A stretch of 64,000 nucleotides of DNA, from NCBI GenBank assembly GCA_015057505.1, contig SVEG01000014.1, forward strand, positions 1-64,000, in the 5' to 3' direction. This DNA comes from Lachnospiraceae bacterium. Its GTDB lineage: Bacteria > Bacillota > Clostridia > Lachnospirales > Lachnospiraceae. The position numbers were made by a program, and so were the translations under genes. Below, piece by piece: positions 1 to 8,215 of the stretch; the first letter of the stretch is position 1, and every line of letters begins with the position of its first letter. The notes beneath the pieces are model-generated. The model saw only the letters and a list, made by a program, of their open reading frames with translations. It was not told the DNA's origin and searched no databases.

Positions 1-943
1 CAACCTGCTCGCACTTACTAAGGTACTCAGCAACCTTAAGAGCATTCTCACAATGTCTCTGAACACGCAAATGTAATGTCTCAAGACCAAGATTTAAGAG
101 GAATGCATTCTGAGGTGACTGGATTGAACCAAGATCTCTCATAAGCTGAACAGTACATTTTGTGATAAAAGCACCTTTACCAAACTTCTCTGCATATGTA
201 AGTCCATGATATGAATCATCGGGCTGTGTAAGTCCGGGGAATTTGTCTGCATGAGCCATCCAATCAAAATTACCGCTGTCTACGATACATCCGCCAACGC
301 TTGTTGCATGTCCATCCATGTACTTGGTTGTTGAATGAACAACGATATCTGCGCCAAACTCGAAAGGTCTGCAGTTAATCGGTGTTGCAAATGTATTATC
401 AATAACTAACGGCACACCATTCTTGTGAGCAAGTCTTGCAAACTTCTCAATATCAAGAACGTTAACGCTCGGATTAGTGATTGTCTCTGCAAATAAAGCC
501 TTAGTATTCTCTCTGAAAGCCGCCTGAAGTTCTTCTTCAGAAGCATCCTGGTCAACAAAAGTAACCTCAATACCCATTCTCTTAAGAGTAACTGCAAACA
601 AGTTAAATGTTCCGCCGTAAATCGCAGATGCACTTATAAAGTGGTCTCCTGCGCTACAAAGATTGATAATTGTAAAGAAGTTAGCAGCCTGGCCTGATGA
701 TGTAAGCATAGCAGCAACACCGCCCTCAAGTGCGGCAATCTTAGCAGCTACGGCATCGTTGGTAGGGTTCTGCAGTCTTGTATAAAAATAGCCGCTTGCT
801 TCCAAGTCAAAAAGCTGAGCCATCTGTTCACTTGTATCATATTTAAATGTTGTGCTCTGATATACCGGCAATACTCTGGGCTCGCCCTTCTTCGGCTCCC
901 AACCTGCCTGTACACAGTTCGTTTCTATTCTGTATTCTCCCAT
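1..943 (-). CDS. metY: O-acetylhomoserine sulfhydrylase (partial, 3' end outside window)
   Basis: PLP-dependent Cys/Met-metabolism enzyme that makes homocysteine from O-acetylhomoserine and sulfide in the cytosol. It is not closed inside the window: translation from the ATG at 943 stays open to base 1, about 314 residues, so roughly the C-terminal quarter is missing. The N-terminus reads MGEYRIETNCVQAGWEP. Family motifs seen are the substrate/PLP stretch YTRLQNPTNDA, the glycine-rich MLTSSGQAA, and the PLP-lysine motif HSTTKYMDGHATSVGG. A ribosome site (GAGGAGG) lies just upstream. The gap to the M16 peptidase gene is 64 bases and contains no SAM-riboswitch-like fold. Cystathionine gamma-synthase is possible, but the SxTKYMxGH context and N-terminus fit MetY better. 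Confidence 0.9.
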   Translation of the reverse strand, partial: MGEYRIETNCVQAGWEPKKGEPRVLPVYQSTTFKYDTSEQMAQLFDLEASGYFYTRLQNPTNDAVAAKIAALEGGVAAMLTSSGQAANFFTIINLCSAGDHFISASAIYGGTFNLFAVTLKRMGIEVTFVDQDASEEELQAAFRENTKALFAETITNPSVNVLDIEKFARLAHKNGVPLVIDNTFATPINCRPFEFGADIVVHSTTKYMDGHATSVGGCIVDSGNFDWMAHADKFPGLTQPDDSYHGLTYAEKFGKGAFITKCTVQLMRDLGSIQSPQNAFLLNLGLETLHLRVQRHCENALKVAEYLSKCEQV

Positions 944-1007
944 TCCTTTTTCCTCCTCAAAAACCGATTATATTTGATATTAGCACAAGAAAATAAACTA
1001 TTCAATG

Positions 1008-2285
1008 CTAATTCATGAATTTTTTTATATTTTCTTCGCTCATAGTCTTAGAATTAATGTTTCCTGCAATCGCAATACCAAAACCATTGTCACTCATCAT
1101 ACCAGCCAAGCAATTGATGATATCTTTTTGTGTAATTGAGTTAACAGTTTCAATAGTTTGTTCAATAGGTATCAATTCGTCAAAAAGCATGATTGACTTC
1201 GCGTTTTGATTCATGATAGCCTTCGTGCTCTCACACTGCAAAAGTAAATCTGTCTTAATCTGTTCCTTCGATGCAATAAGCTCTTTTTCCGTAGGACCGT
1301 TTTCCTTAAGTTCCTTGAGAACTTTCATGCTTTCCTTCATCACCGTGGTAAACTGCTCAGGATTAAGCGAGGCACAGATATGAAAAAGTCCTGCATCCAT
1401 AAAACTGCATCCATACGAGTATATCGCGTAAGTAAGCCCGAGTTCCTCGCGAATTTTCATAAATAGCCTTGAATTAACACCTCCGCCCAGAATATTGTTC
1501 ATAACAGCATATGCAAATCTGTCTTCCGCGCGACTTCCCGACGCCTGAAATGCAAAATTAATATGAATCTGCTCAATATCCTTATCCTCAAGATAAATAG
1601 CCGGTGTAAACGCAGGAATCACTGTATTTTTAGCCTTACCTGTCGGTGCAATTCCCGAAAAAACGGCCTCTAACTGCTTCAGAAGTGCTTCTTCATCGAA
1701 ATTACCAGCAACTGAAATAACAATATTCTCGCCCACATAATAATCTCTCACGAACTCTTTAAGCTGATTAGAAGAAAAGCCTTTTACAATATCCTTTTCA
1801 CCGGAAATCAAGAAGCCCAGTGGATGCCCGTCCCAAACCTTCATCTGAAGCATCTCATGAACAACATCCTCCGGAGAATCCTTGTACATATCGATTTCGT
1901 CCATAACGATATTCTTCTCTTTTTCAAGCTCAATCTCATCAAAGAGGGAGTTATTAAGCATATCTCCCATAATCTCGATAATCTTGGGAAGATGTTCGCT
2001 CAAAACTGTTGCATACAACGATGTAAATTCCTTGCTTGTATACGCATTTATCTCTCCGCCCGTCTCAGCAGTCTCATCCGCAAGTTGCGTCGCAGTCCTG
2101 CTTGTCGTACCCTTAAAAAGCATATGCTCAATCATATGCGCAATTCCGTTGTTCTCCATGCTCTCATCGGCGGAGCCAGCATGAATCCAAATCCCAACCG
2201 ACGCCGAGTACACATGCGGGATTTTCTCAAGTACTATTTTAATACCATTTTTAAGTTTATATTGTTTAGCCTGTTGCTTTATCAA
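1008..2285 (-). CDS. M16 family zinc metallopeptidase (processing-peptidase-like)
   Basis: 425-residue pitrilysin-family protease, about the length of the bacterial MPP-beta-like single-subunit enzymes (B. subtilis MlpA/YmxG type). The inverted zinc motif HxxEH is at residues 50-54 (HMIEH), and the third metal ligand is expected in the EKEKNIVMDEI stretch about 75 residues later. The N-terminal M16 and C-terminal inactive-type M16 domains are both present (GGGVNSRLF in the second half is typical). No signal peptide is visible, so it is probably cytosolic. It is followed downstream by metY. Upstream it is separated from the ABC permease gene by a long palindrome, which probably insulates the two. 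The substrate is unknown. Confidence 0.88.
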   Translation of the reverse strand: MIKQQAKQYKLKNGIKIVLEKIPHVYSASVGIWIHAGSADESMENNGIAHMIEHMLFKGTTSRTATQLADETAETGGEINAYTSKEFTSLYATVLSEHLPKIIEIMGDMLNNSLFDEIELEKEKNIVMDEIDMYKDSPEDVVHEMLQMKVWDGHPLGFLISGEKDIVKGFSSNQLKEFVRDYYVGENIVISVAGNFDEEALLKQLEAVFSGIAPTGKAKNTVIPAFTPAIYLEDKDIEQIHINFAFQASGSRAEDRFAYAVMNNILGGGVNSRLFMKIREELGLTYAIYSYGCSFMDAGLFHICASLNPEQFTTVMKESMKVLKELKENGPTEKELIASKEQIKTDLLLQCESTKAIMNQNAKSIMLFDELIPIEQTIETVNSITQKDIINCLAGMMSDNGFGIAIAGNINSKTMSEENIKKFMN

Positions 2286-2403
2286 AAAATATTACCTTCC
2301 GTTTCCAATAAATTGCATACAAAACTATACCACAATTCTTTACCGGAAACAATACCAAAATATACAACACATCATATCACAGTAGAACAGCCATCCCTTA
2401 GGC

Positions 2404-2566
2404 AGTTGTCGAAAATATATGAAAAGATGATTGTTATCCAATTGTCCGCATTTCCGAGACAGGTGTCCGGATTATGGCGGACTTTAGTCCGACATAGACG
2501 GATGCATGTAACGAGGAACAAGCGAACAATGGAAACAACCATCTTTTCATTAAATTTTCGACAACT
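2404..2566. repeat. 163-bp near-perfect palindrome (long hairpin)
   Basis: The outer arms AGTTGTCGAAAAT...GAAAAGATG and CATCTTTTCATT...CGACAACT are inverted copies. The next inner blocks (ATTGTTATCCAATTGTCCGC against its partner near 2523-2540) pair as well, and pairing continues with mismatches to a GGACT/AGTCC centre at 2479-2490. The whole element therefore folds into one long imperfect stem. It begins four bases past the stop codon of the ABC permease gene and ends about 120 bases before the M16 start. There is no T-run beyond either arm, so it is not a standard intrinsic terminator. It may be a MITE-like repeat or a 3'-end RNA structure. Confidence 0.8.
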
Positions 2567-2569
2567 TCA

Positions 2570-3373
2570 TTAATAATTACTGTACTTCTTCTGTAATATA
2601 TTAATCACTTTATATAAAAGTCCAGAGATAACACAAAGGACTATAATACTCATCATCACCATATCAAGCTTAAAAACCTGTGTTCCGTAAATAATTAAAT
2701 AACCAAGTCCCTCATTTGCTGCAAGGAACTCACCTATTATAACTCCGACCAAAGACAATCCGATGTTAACCTTCATTGTGCTTATAATAAGCGGAATTGT
2801 ACTTGGAATAATTACTTTAAAAAGTGCATCTCTTTTTGTGCCTCCGAGCGTATAAATAAGTTTTATTTTTTCTGCGCTCGTGCCTATAAATCCTGTGTAT
2901 ATACTGATAATTGTGCCAAACACTGCAACAGAAACCGCTGCAACTATAATTGTTCGCATATTGTTTCCGAGCCATACAATAAGAAGCGGCGCAAGTGCCG
3001 ACTTCGGAAGGCTGTTAAGCACAACCAGATACGGCTCACAAATCTGCGCAAGACTCAGTCTGCGCCATAAAATAATTGCAATTACTATTCCGAGTCCATT
3101 GACAAGTAAAAAGCTCACAAGTGTTTCGTAAAGTGTCACACCTATATGCCTGAAAATATTACCGCCCTTCAACATATCAACAAAGCACTTGATAATCCTT
3201 GAAGGGCTGCTGTAAACGAAGGCGTCAATCCATCCGTATCTTGTCGAGACTTCCCACAATCCTACAAATATAACAACAATTATGATTCTGAAAAAGTTTA
3301 TTTTTCTTTTTTGCCTGTAATGCTCATCTAAAAACAATTGCTGTTTTGTGCTGTTATTATGCTCCATTCTCAT
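2570..3373 (-). CDS. ABC transporter permease, SsuC/TauC/NMT1-type
   Basis: 267-residue inner-membrane permease of the nitrate/sulfonate/taurine/thiamine-precursor importer family, with about six membrane segments (first at residues 25-42). The cytoplasmic EAA-like loop is visible around LGGTKRDALFKVIIPSTIP, where it would contact the ATPase. It starts inside the end of the ATPase gene (17-base overlap), indicating translational coupling. No periplasmic-type binding protein is encoded next to the pair, so the substrate cannot be inferred. Candidates for this family are alkanesulfonates, taurine, HMP/thiamine precursors or riboflavin-like compounds. Confidence 0.85.
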   Translation of the reverse strand: MRMEHNNSTKQQLFLDEHYRQKRKINFFRIIIVVIFVGLWEVSTRYGWIDAFVYSSPSRIIKCFVDMLKGGNIFRHIGVTLYETLVSFLLVNGLGIVIAIILWRRLSLAQICEPYLVVLNSLPKSALAPLLIVWLGNNMRTIIVAAVSVAVFGTIISIYTGFIGTSAEKIKLIYTLGGTKRDALFKVIIPSTIPLIISTMKVNIGLSLVGVIIGEFLAANEGLGYLIIYGTQVFKLDMVMMSIIVLCVISGLLYKVINILQKKYSNY

Positions 3374-4124
3374 TCAGCTCCTTCCAAATAAGATTGAAGT
3401 ATTCATGGAATTCGGGCGCATTTCTTGCCTGCATCGGAGTATAGTCGTTACGTTCCCTGCCAAACTCGTCACGGAAAACAACCCTGATTTCTTTTTTGAC
3501 CGTTCCCGGACGCTTTGAAAGCACAATTATCCGTTTTCCAATCGAAATCGCTTCGGACAAATCATGCGTAACAAGTATTGCCGTCTTTTTCTCGTTCTTG
3601 ATTATCGTTGCAATATCATCACCTACAGAAAGCCTCGTCTGATAATCCAGCGCCGAAAAAGGTTCATCAAGCAAAAGAATCTCCGGTTGCAGTGCAAGCG
3701 TCCTTATAAGCGCCGCTCTCTGCCTCATTCCGCCCGAAAGCTCCGACGGTCTTGCTTTTTTAAACTGATAAAGGCCATACGTTTTAAGCATTTCATCGAC
3801 GCGGGCGAGATTTTCCGGTGTTTTTTTGTTCTGAATTTCAAGCCCTAAGATTACATTCTCATAAACCGTACGCCATTCAAACAGATGATCTTTTTGCAGC
3901 ATATAACCGATGCTCGGCTGCGCAAGCTCAATTGTACCCTCTTCGGGCTCTATGAGTCTTGCAAGCATAGAAAGCAGGGTTGATTTACCGCAACCGCTCG
4001 GGCCGACTATTGCCACAAAATCGCCCTTTTCAACCTCAAAAGAGATGTTTTCAAGTGCCTTCGTTTCGCCCTTAAGCGTATGATACGAGTAGCCTACATC
4101 CGACAATTTTAAAAGCGTCTCCAT
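3357..4124 (-). CDS. ABC transporter ATPase, SsuB/TauB-type
   Basis: 255-residue nucleotide-binding subunit for the permease encoded immediately downstream. Seen: Walker A GPSGCGKST (residues 41-49), Q-loop in the YMLQKDHLFEW region, signature LSGGMRQR, Walker B ILLLDEPF, and H-loop VTHDLSEA. The GxxYMLQKD Q-loop wording matches the SsuB/TauB/NrtD group. The start is supported by GGAGGT spaced 6 bases before the ATG. It is the first gene of a two-gene unit, since a strong terminator for the preceding gene lies 47 bases upstream. Confidence 0.9.
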   Translation of the reverse strand: METLLKLSDVGYSYHTLKGETKALENISFEVEKGDFVAIVGPSGCGKSTLLSMLARLIEPEEGTIELAQPSIGYMLQKDHLFEWRTVYENVILGLEIQNKKTPENLARVDEMLKTYGLYQFKKARPSELSGGMRQRAALIRTLALQPEILLLDEPFSALDYQTRLSVGDDIATIIKNEKKTAILVTHDLSEAISIGKRIIVLSKRPGTVKKEIRVVFRDEFGRERNDYTPMQARNAPEFHEYFNLIWKELNENGA

Positions 4125-4170
4125 TTAGATACCTCCTTTTCTTTTTATGGTTTATAATATGTTATCGCAA

Positions 4171-4216
4171 GAAAAAATGGCACTGCAATACCCACTCAGA
4201 TATTGCAATGCCATTT
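4171..4216 (-). terminator. intrinsic terminator after the YaiI/YqxD gene
   Basis: A 16-base stem (AAATGGCATTGCAATA pairing with TATTGCAGTGCCATTT, one G-U) with a 10-base loop is followed on the minus strand by TTTTTTC. It sits 7 bases past the stop codon of the DUF188 gene and before the ABC ATPase gene, so it ends the accessory-region transcript. Confidence 0.9.
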
Positions 4217-4222
4217 AAAATT

Positions 4223-4672
4223 TTATTTGTTTTTTGCCATAATTATAAGCTTCTCAAAGGATTCCCTGAATCTGTCGTTATCCTCCTGCGTTCTCTTCTT
4301 CGGACCTTTAAGATGATTCTTGCCCGAGGCGCGCCTTGCTTTTTTGTTCAGGTGCCTTTCCATGAGCATTTGGTCTATATTGTCATTGGTATACCACTTG
4401 CCCGACTGATGAATCGCATATGCACCCTTTCCGAGTGCCATCGCCGCCACACCGTAATCCTGTGTAACAACAATGTCAGACCGTTTACACAGATTAATAA
4501 GTGCAAAATCCACCGCGTCCGCTCCTGCGCCGATTATCTTGACCTCACTGTAATCGGAAGTCAGTACATGGTTTGTGTCACACAGCAAAGTGACCGGGAT
4601 ATTATGTTGTTTGGCGACCTGCTCTGCGATACGTATGACCGGGCAGGCATCTGCGTCGATGAAGATTTGCAA
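4223..4672 (-). CDS. YaiI/YqxD (DUF188, UPF0178) family protein
   Basis: 149 residues, matching the usual family length. Diagnostic stretches are the N-terminal IFIDADACPV, the middle DIVVTQDYGVAAMALGKGA, and the C-terminal RRASGKNHLKGPKKRT. The fold is PIN-like with conserved acidic residues, and a nuclease role has been suggested for the family but is not established. It is the last gene of the long accessory run; a terminator follows directly. Only three bases separate it from the small membrane protein gene upstream. Confidence 0.88.
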   Translation of the reverse strand: MQIFIDADACPVIRIAEQVAKQHNIPVTLLCDTNHVLTSDYSEVKIIGAGADAVDFALINLCKRSDIVVTQDYGVAAMALGKGAYAIHQSGKWYTNDNIDQMLMERHLNKKARRASGKNHLKGPKKRTQEDNDRFRESFEKLIIMAKNK

Positions 4673-4675
4673 TGT

Positions 4676-4939
4676 TTAGTCCTCTTTCTTATTATTCTTA
4701 ACAATAATAACAACCGCTACAATTATAATTACTAGTATAATTCCCGCAAAAATTGCCGGAACAAGTATACCGCTACCTGAATTGCCAGCAATAAAAACTG
4801 CCGTCGGACCGTCTGCACCGCCGATGACCGATACTGCTGGGCTACTTACTGCAAACATGTTTGCACCAAAAAGAACGACTACAGCAAAAACTAATAATAC
4901 CAGTGTTAATATAATTCCGATTAAATAACCTTTTTTCAT
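4676..4939 (-). CDS. small two-helix membrane protein with the GGADGPT motif of Na+-pumping decarboxylase beta subunits
   Basis: 87 residues starting at MKKGYLIGI, chosen because the GGAGGAAT ribosome site sits just upstream; a longer reading to 5017 would overlap the peptidase gene by 65 bases. Two strongly hydrophobic segments lie at about residues 5-29 and 57-80. Between them is SVIGGADGPTAVFIAG (residues 37-52), which closely resembles the conserved GGADGPTAIF stretch of oxaloacetate/glutaconyl-CoA decarboxylase beta subunits. The full beta subunit is several times longer, so this is either a dedicated small protein or a decayed fragment. No decarboxylase genes are nearby. Function unknown. 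Confidence 0.75.
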   Translation of the reverse strand: MKKGYLIGIILTLVLLVFAVVVLFGANMFAVSSPAVSVIGGADGPTAVFIAGNSGSGILVPAIFAGIILVIIIVAVVIIVKNNKKED

Positions 4940-4952
4940 GATTATTCCTCCT

Positions 4953-5591
4953 TTATAACTTTTCAATAATTCCGTCGCTAATTTTGTATACTTCTCCGAC
5001 GAATTCAATCTCCTCATCCGTACAAATTATTATACTTTCATCACACAATCCATAAATTATATACTTTTGGGATAATTCGAGCAATTCATCTGAAACATTA
5101 TCTATAACAAAGTGCGGTTCAACCGAAACATTCACACATCCGAGTCCTTTATATATCTCTTGTTTATAATGTCCACAGGACAATGTGCAGATAGCCGTCT
5201 CTGCCAGATTAATTGTACCTGCGCTCATGCCGATTATAACACCTTTATGCTGTTTAATTACATTATCCAAACCATAATTTTTTAGATAATTAAATTGCGT
5301 AGGTGTATCTCCTCCTGACAACCAAATAACATCTGCTTCTGAAACTGCTCTTTGAGCTTCTTCTGCTGTCATTCTCCCATCAACAACATATGCTTCTTTG
5401 AAATGAATACCGCATTCTTCAAACATAGCAAGAAAAAACCTAAAATATTTATCTGTCTTCTCAGGTATCTTCTCAAACTCAGATGCAACGAAAGCAAATT
5501 TATTTCTATCTTTTATTTTTTGATGAAATATCTTTGACACTTCATTTCCAAATCCGTTTTCAAACATGCTTGTTAATATATATGTACTCAT
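4953..5591 (-). CDS. peptidase E (S51) family, type 1 glutamine-amidotransferase-like
   Basis: 212 residues. The nucleophile elbow GMSAGT has its serine at residue 123, and a preceding LSGGDTPTQF block (91-100) is typical of dipeptidase E, which hydrolyses Asp-X dipeptides. Later PHFVIDN supplies the expected catalytic-region histidine. The protein looks cytosolic. It is followed by the GGADGPT membrane protein gene with a 13-base gap after that gene's short start. It could also be a cyanophycinase-like relative, but the length and spacing fit PepE better. Confidence 0.8.
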   Translation of the reverse strand: MSTYILTSMFENGFGNEVSKIFHQKIKDRNKFAFVASEFEKIPEKTDKYFRFFLAMFEECGIHFKEAYVVDGRMTAEEAQRAVSEADVIWLSGGDTPTQFNYLKNYGLDNVIKQHKGVIIGMSAGTINLAETAICTLSCGHYKQEIYKGLGCVNVSVEPHFVIDNVSDELLELSQKYIIYGLCDESIIICTDEEIEFVGEVYKISDGIIEKL

Positions 5592-5636
5592 TTATTACCT
5601 CCATTAATTCTCCTAAAATGTTTTTTAAATAAAAGT

Positions 5637-6140
5637 TTAATTTCCTCTCACCAAAATCATCTCTGCTTTTTCAACATCCTCGAAAGTCAAACCTATTGTA
5701 TTATCAGGCTTTACCTGATGCAGCTCTATTTGTTCATTATGCAAATCAAGATCATCAATAATAACCCATCCGGTAATATCATCATGCGATTTTAACCATG
5801 CAAGGATTTCATCTGCTTTTACCAAGCTGAACTTTTTGGTTTTCCTAATTTCTTCTGTAGTCAAGTCAGGTGTTACTCCATCAATTGTCAAGCCTTCTTT
5901 TGCCAATAATTCCAATAGCCTTTGCGCCTCTGTACGAAGTGGTTTCAACTCACTGTCAAACCAAATGCGCCACCCTGAATGAAGGATTATTTTTGCATCT
6001 GTCTTTTTGACTAAAGGTGCCAATATCTTGATTTTCTCCTCGTCAACCAATGTTCCATCGCTAATTTCTTTTTGATGGCTGTCATTCCAAAAATTCGAGT
6101 TAAGTACTCCATCTATATCTAAAAACAAAACTCTTGTCAT
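5637..6140 (-). CDS. HAD-fold protein (Swiss-Army-Knife RNA-repair-type HAD domain)
   Basis: 167 residues. Motif I is intact as FLDIDGVLN (nucleophile Asp in the DxDG form). Motif II is probably ILHSGWR, and the late acidic motif is WVIIDDLDL. The short length without a cap domain and the HSGWRIWF stretch match the HAD domains found alone or fused to nucleic-acid repair enzymes. It lies one base from the next HAD gene upstream, so the two HAD proteins are co-translated. The substrate is not inferable from the sequence. Confidence 0.72.
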   Translation of the reverse strand: MTRVLFLDIDGVLNSNFWNDSHQKEISDGTLVDEEKIKILAPLVKKTDAKIILHSGWRIWFDSELKPLRTEAQRLLELLAKEGLTIDGVTPDLTTEEIRKTKKFSLVKADEILAWLKSHDDITGWVIIDDLDLHNEQIELHQVKPDNTIGLTFEDVEKAEMILVRGN

Positions 6141-6141
6141 A

Positions 6142-6696
6142 TTAACTCTCCTCGCATTCTATAATACTCTTAACAGCCTCAAGTGCATTCTCAGCAATAA
6201 TATCAGCCTCATGCTCTTTCCATGTATCTCTAAATTCTCCTAAACTACCTTTTCCACCACCTGTAAGAACCAACACGCCTTTGCATCCGGCGTTATGTGC
6301 CATTATTATTTCATTCATTCCCATATCGCCGATTACAAAGCATTTATTTATATCAAGGTCATATTTCGCGACACTGTCTCGAATAAATTTTGTTTTTGGC
6401 TTTTTACACTCACATTTGTCACTGTTCTGATGCGGACAGCACAAAATTTCATCAATCAGTACTTTATCAGAATTAAAGAAATCTAAAATACGATTTGCTT
6501 CATGCTCATACACTTCAAGCGAGAGCAATCCTTTACCGATTCTGCTTTGATTTGTTATCACAATATTATAATAACCATGTGCCTTTGACAACTCTAACGC
6601 ATTTTTTGAAAAAGAATACGGTTCAAATAGTTCGATACTTGCTATGGCATCGCCGCCTAATGTCCCTTGCAAATCCCAAAACACTGCTTTATTCAT
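6142..6696 (-). CDS. HAD-IIIA phosphatase-like protein with DxQ in motif I
   Basis: 184 residues, related to D,D-heptose 1,7-bisphosphate/histidinol phosphatases (GmhB/HisB-N type). Seen: motif II ITNQS, a zinc-loop-like CCPHQNSDKCECKKP, and the acidic motif FVIGDMGMNEI. Motif I reads FWDLQGTLGGD, so the second catalytic Asp (general acid/base in DxDGT) is Gln at residue 10. That would be expected to weaken hydrolysis and favour slow phosphoryl transfer or binding, although the variant may be standard for its own subfamily. It sits between the other HAD gene and a nucleotidyltransferase gene. Confidence 0.75.
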   Translation of the reverse strand: MNKAVFWDLQGTLGGDAIASIELFEPYSFSKNALELSKAHGYYNIVITNQSRIGKGLLSLEVYEHEANRILDFFNSDKVLIDEILCCPHQNSDKCECKKPKTKFIRDSVAKYDLDINKCFVIGDMGMNEIIMAHNAGCKGVLVLTGGGKGSLGEFRDTWKEHEADIIAENALEAVKSIIECEES

Positions 6697-6750
6697 GTTG
6701 AGCCTCCTAATTACCTACACTTCTCAATCTGTTTTTATATGCTACGTAAA

Positions 6751-7350
6751 TCAATTTACCAATTCCTCAAACATCCTTCTACAAGAATTAACGAACTCTC
6801 CAAGACCAGCTTCTACATTGCTTTCAAGCCAACAAAGTACTTCATCTAAAATAGTCACTTCATCTTTAGTATCAGTCTCTTCAATCGAAAGCTTCTTCGC
6901 AATACGAGCAATATTATCATAGCACTCAACACCTCGTACATAGTGTTTAAGATTGGCGGTCCATAATTTCAATATATGAGAGTATTTTTCATTTTTACTT
7001 ATTGCTTGTTGTTTAGTAACTGTTGTGCAATGCGGTTCTGCAATACAACACAAATCAATAATAAGAAACGGATTATCTTTATCTATAGCAAACGAAACAA
7101 TATATTTATCAGGAATAAGGCTGGGCGCATAATCACTATAATATATACTTATTTTATCTTTAAGTAAATCGACAAGTTCAAGCATAAACTGTCCATTATC
7201 ATATCCCGATACATCAACTTCGATATCCATATCGGATAATTCATCGTGTGTATTGTTAGCTAAGCTTCCGTATATAGTACACTTCTTAACAAGGGGAATT
7301 TCATTTAATATTGCGATTATCTCATTTGCCTTATTTTTCAACATTTCCAA
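6751..7350 (-). CDS. MNT/Pol-beta-type nucleotidyltransferase
   Basis: 199 residues. The active-site motif GSLANNTHDELSDMDIEV (28-45) gives the GSxA...DxD pattern with catalytic Asp40 and Asp42. Later LIIDLCCIAEP could provide the third acidic residue. The layout resembles streptomycin/aminoglycoside nucleotidyltransferase-like proteins of Firmicutes more than the minimal toxin-antitoxin MNT proteins, and no HEPN partner is adjacent. Its start lies inside the end of the DUF89 gene (20-base overlap). The substrate is unknown. Confidence 0.75.
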   Translation of the reverse strand: MEMLKNKANEIIAILNEIPLVKKCTIYGSLANNTHDELSDMDIEVDVSGYDNGQFMLELVDLLKDKISIYYSDYAPSLIPDKYIVSFAIDKDNPFLIIDLCCIAEPHCTTVTKQQAISKNEKYSHILKLWTANLKHYVRGVECYDNIARIAKKLSIEETDTKDEVTILDEVLCWLESNVEAGLGEFVNSCRRMFEELVN

Positions 7351-8215
7351 GCCTTTCTTCTCTCATGAACACCGACTTAAACCGTTCCAGACCAAATCTC
7401 CTTACAAAAAGTTCGCATTTACAAAGAAACATATAATATGGATTAATGCCTTCTGCATACAGGCTTTCAAAATTCCCCTGTCCCTTAGAAATAACCACGT
7501 CCGCATTTTCTATTACAGTTCTTGCCTTCAGGCTCAAATTTTTCATAACAGTTCCCGGTGCGGCCGTACCGTTATCTATACACGCAACTAATTCTGTAAG
7601 TCCGACCGCTTTTGCATCCGCAAGCGTCGCATCATTGAGTACATCCGCACCTCTCACTACAACCGTAATATCAAGTTCAGGATAAGTCTCCTTTATAAAT
7701 TTAATAAATACCTTGTCCAAAACTATTTCGCCACAGTTATCTGTGAGATACACTAAAGTTTTTGCTTTATGCAAATCCTCTTTAAACCTACAATATTCAT
7801 CCTCAAGAACATCTTCGTCTGCCACTTTTTCAAGCAACAAATCAAATGTTTCTTCGTTCACATTTCCGACCGCTGAAAAATCTATGTAATTTCCTGCACA
7901 CACATACTTGATACATTCTTTCACGGGATCTGAAGCCTTGCGTATAAGTTCTTCAAGACCTGCTTCCTTTTCAAGTAACAGGTCATTATATTGCTTTTTT
8001 AACTCAGAATAATCCATTGTACTTCCCCAGTACTTCACATGCAATTCATTAATTTGCTCCGCTATCCACGGCGTGGATTCTGTCTGCCCGTACTTATAAA
8101 GAATCTCGAGTACATCGTGCATATATTCTGATTTTTTGTTTTCATCTTTATACTCTCGTATCTGTTTCTCCTGCTTTGATAAAATGCAGGAGATGCACAT
8201 TGAATTTGCTCTCAA
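7331..8215 (-). CDS. DUF89 / ARMT1-like metal-dependent phosphatase family protein
   Basis: 294 residues. The family signature YLTDNCGEIVLDK (Asp/Asn/Glu metal ligands) and the late block VVISKGQGNFESL are both present, as is an N-terminal MCISCIL Cys pair seen in prokaryotic members. Members are thought to be damage-control phosphatases acting on phosphometabolites. Linking it with Nudix, MazG and Ham1 proteins in the same gene run as a metabolite-cleaning set is an inference. It overlaps the upstream Nudix gene by 4 bases and the downstream nucleotidyltransferase gene by 20. Confidence 0.85.
   Translation of the reverse strand: MRANSMCISCILSKQEKQIREYKDENKKSEYMHDVLEILYKYGQTESTPWIAEQINELHVKYWGSTMDYSELKKQYNDLLLEKEAGLEELIRKASDPVKECIKYVCAGNYIDFSAVGNVNEETFDLLLEKVADEDVLEDEYCRFKEDLHKAKTLVYLTDNCGEIVLDKVFIKFIKETYPELDITVVVRGADVLNDATLADAKAVGLTELVACIDNGTAAPGTVMKNLSLKARTVIENADVVISKGQGNFESLYAEGINPYYMFLCKCELFVRRFGLERFKSVFMREERLGNVEK

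Noticed and set aside
944..1007. SAM or T-box riboswitch upstream of metY
   Set aside because: Only 64 bases are available between the M16 stop and the metY start, with no paired structure of that kind.
1824..2573. 249-codon plus-strand reading antisense to the M16 gene and through the palindrome
   Set aside because: No ribosome site, composition follows the antisense of a clear M16 protein, and the reading passes through both arms of the palindrome.
4208..4735. 175-codon plus-strand reading opposite the DUF188 gene
   Set aside because: Antisense shadow of a recognisable family protein and crosses its terminator.
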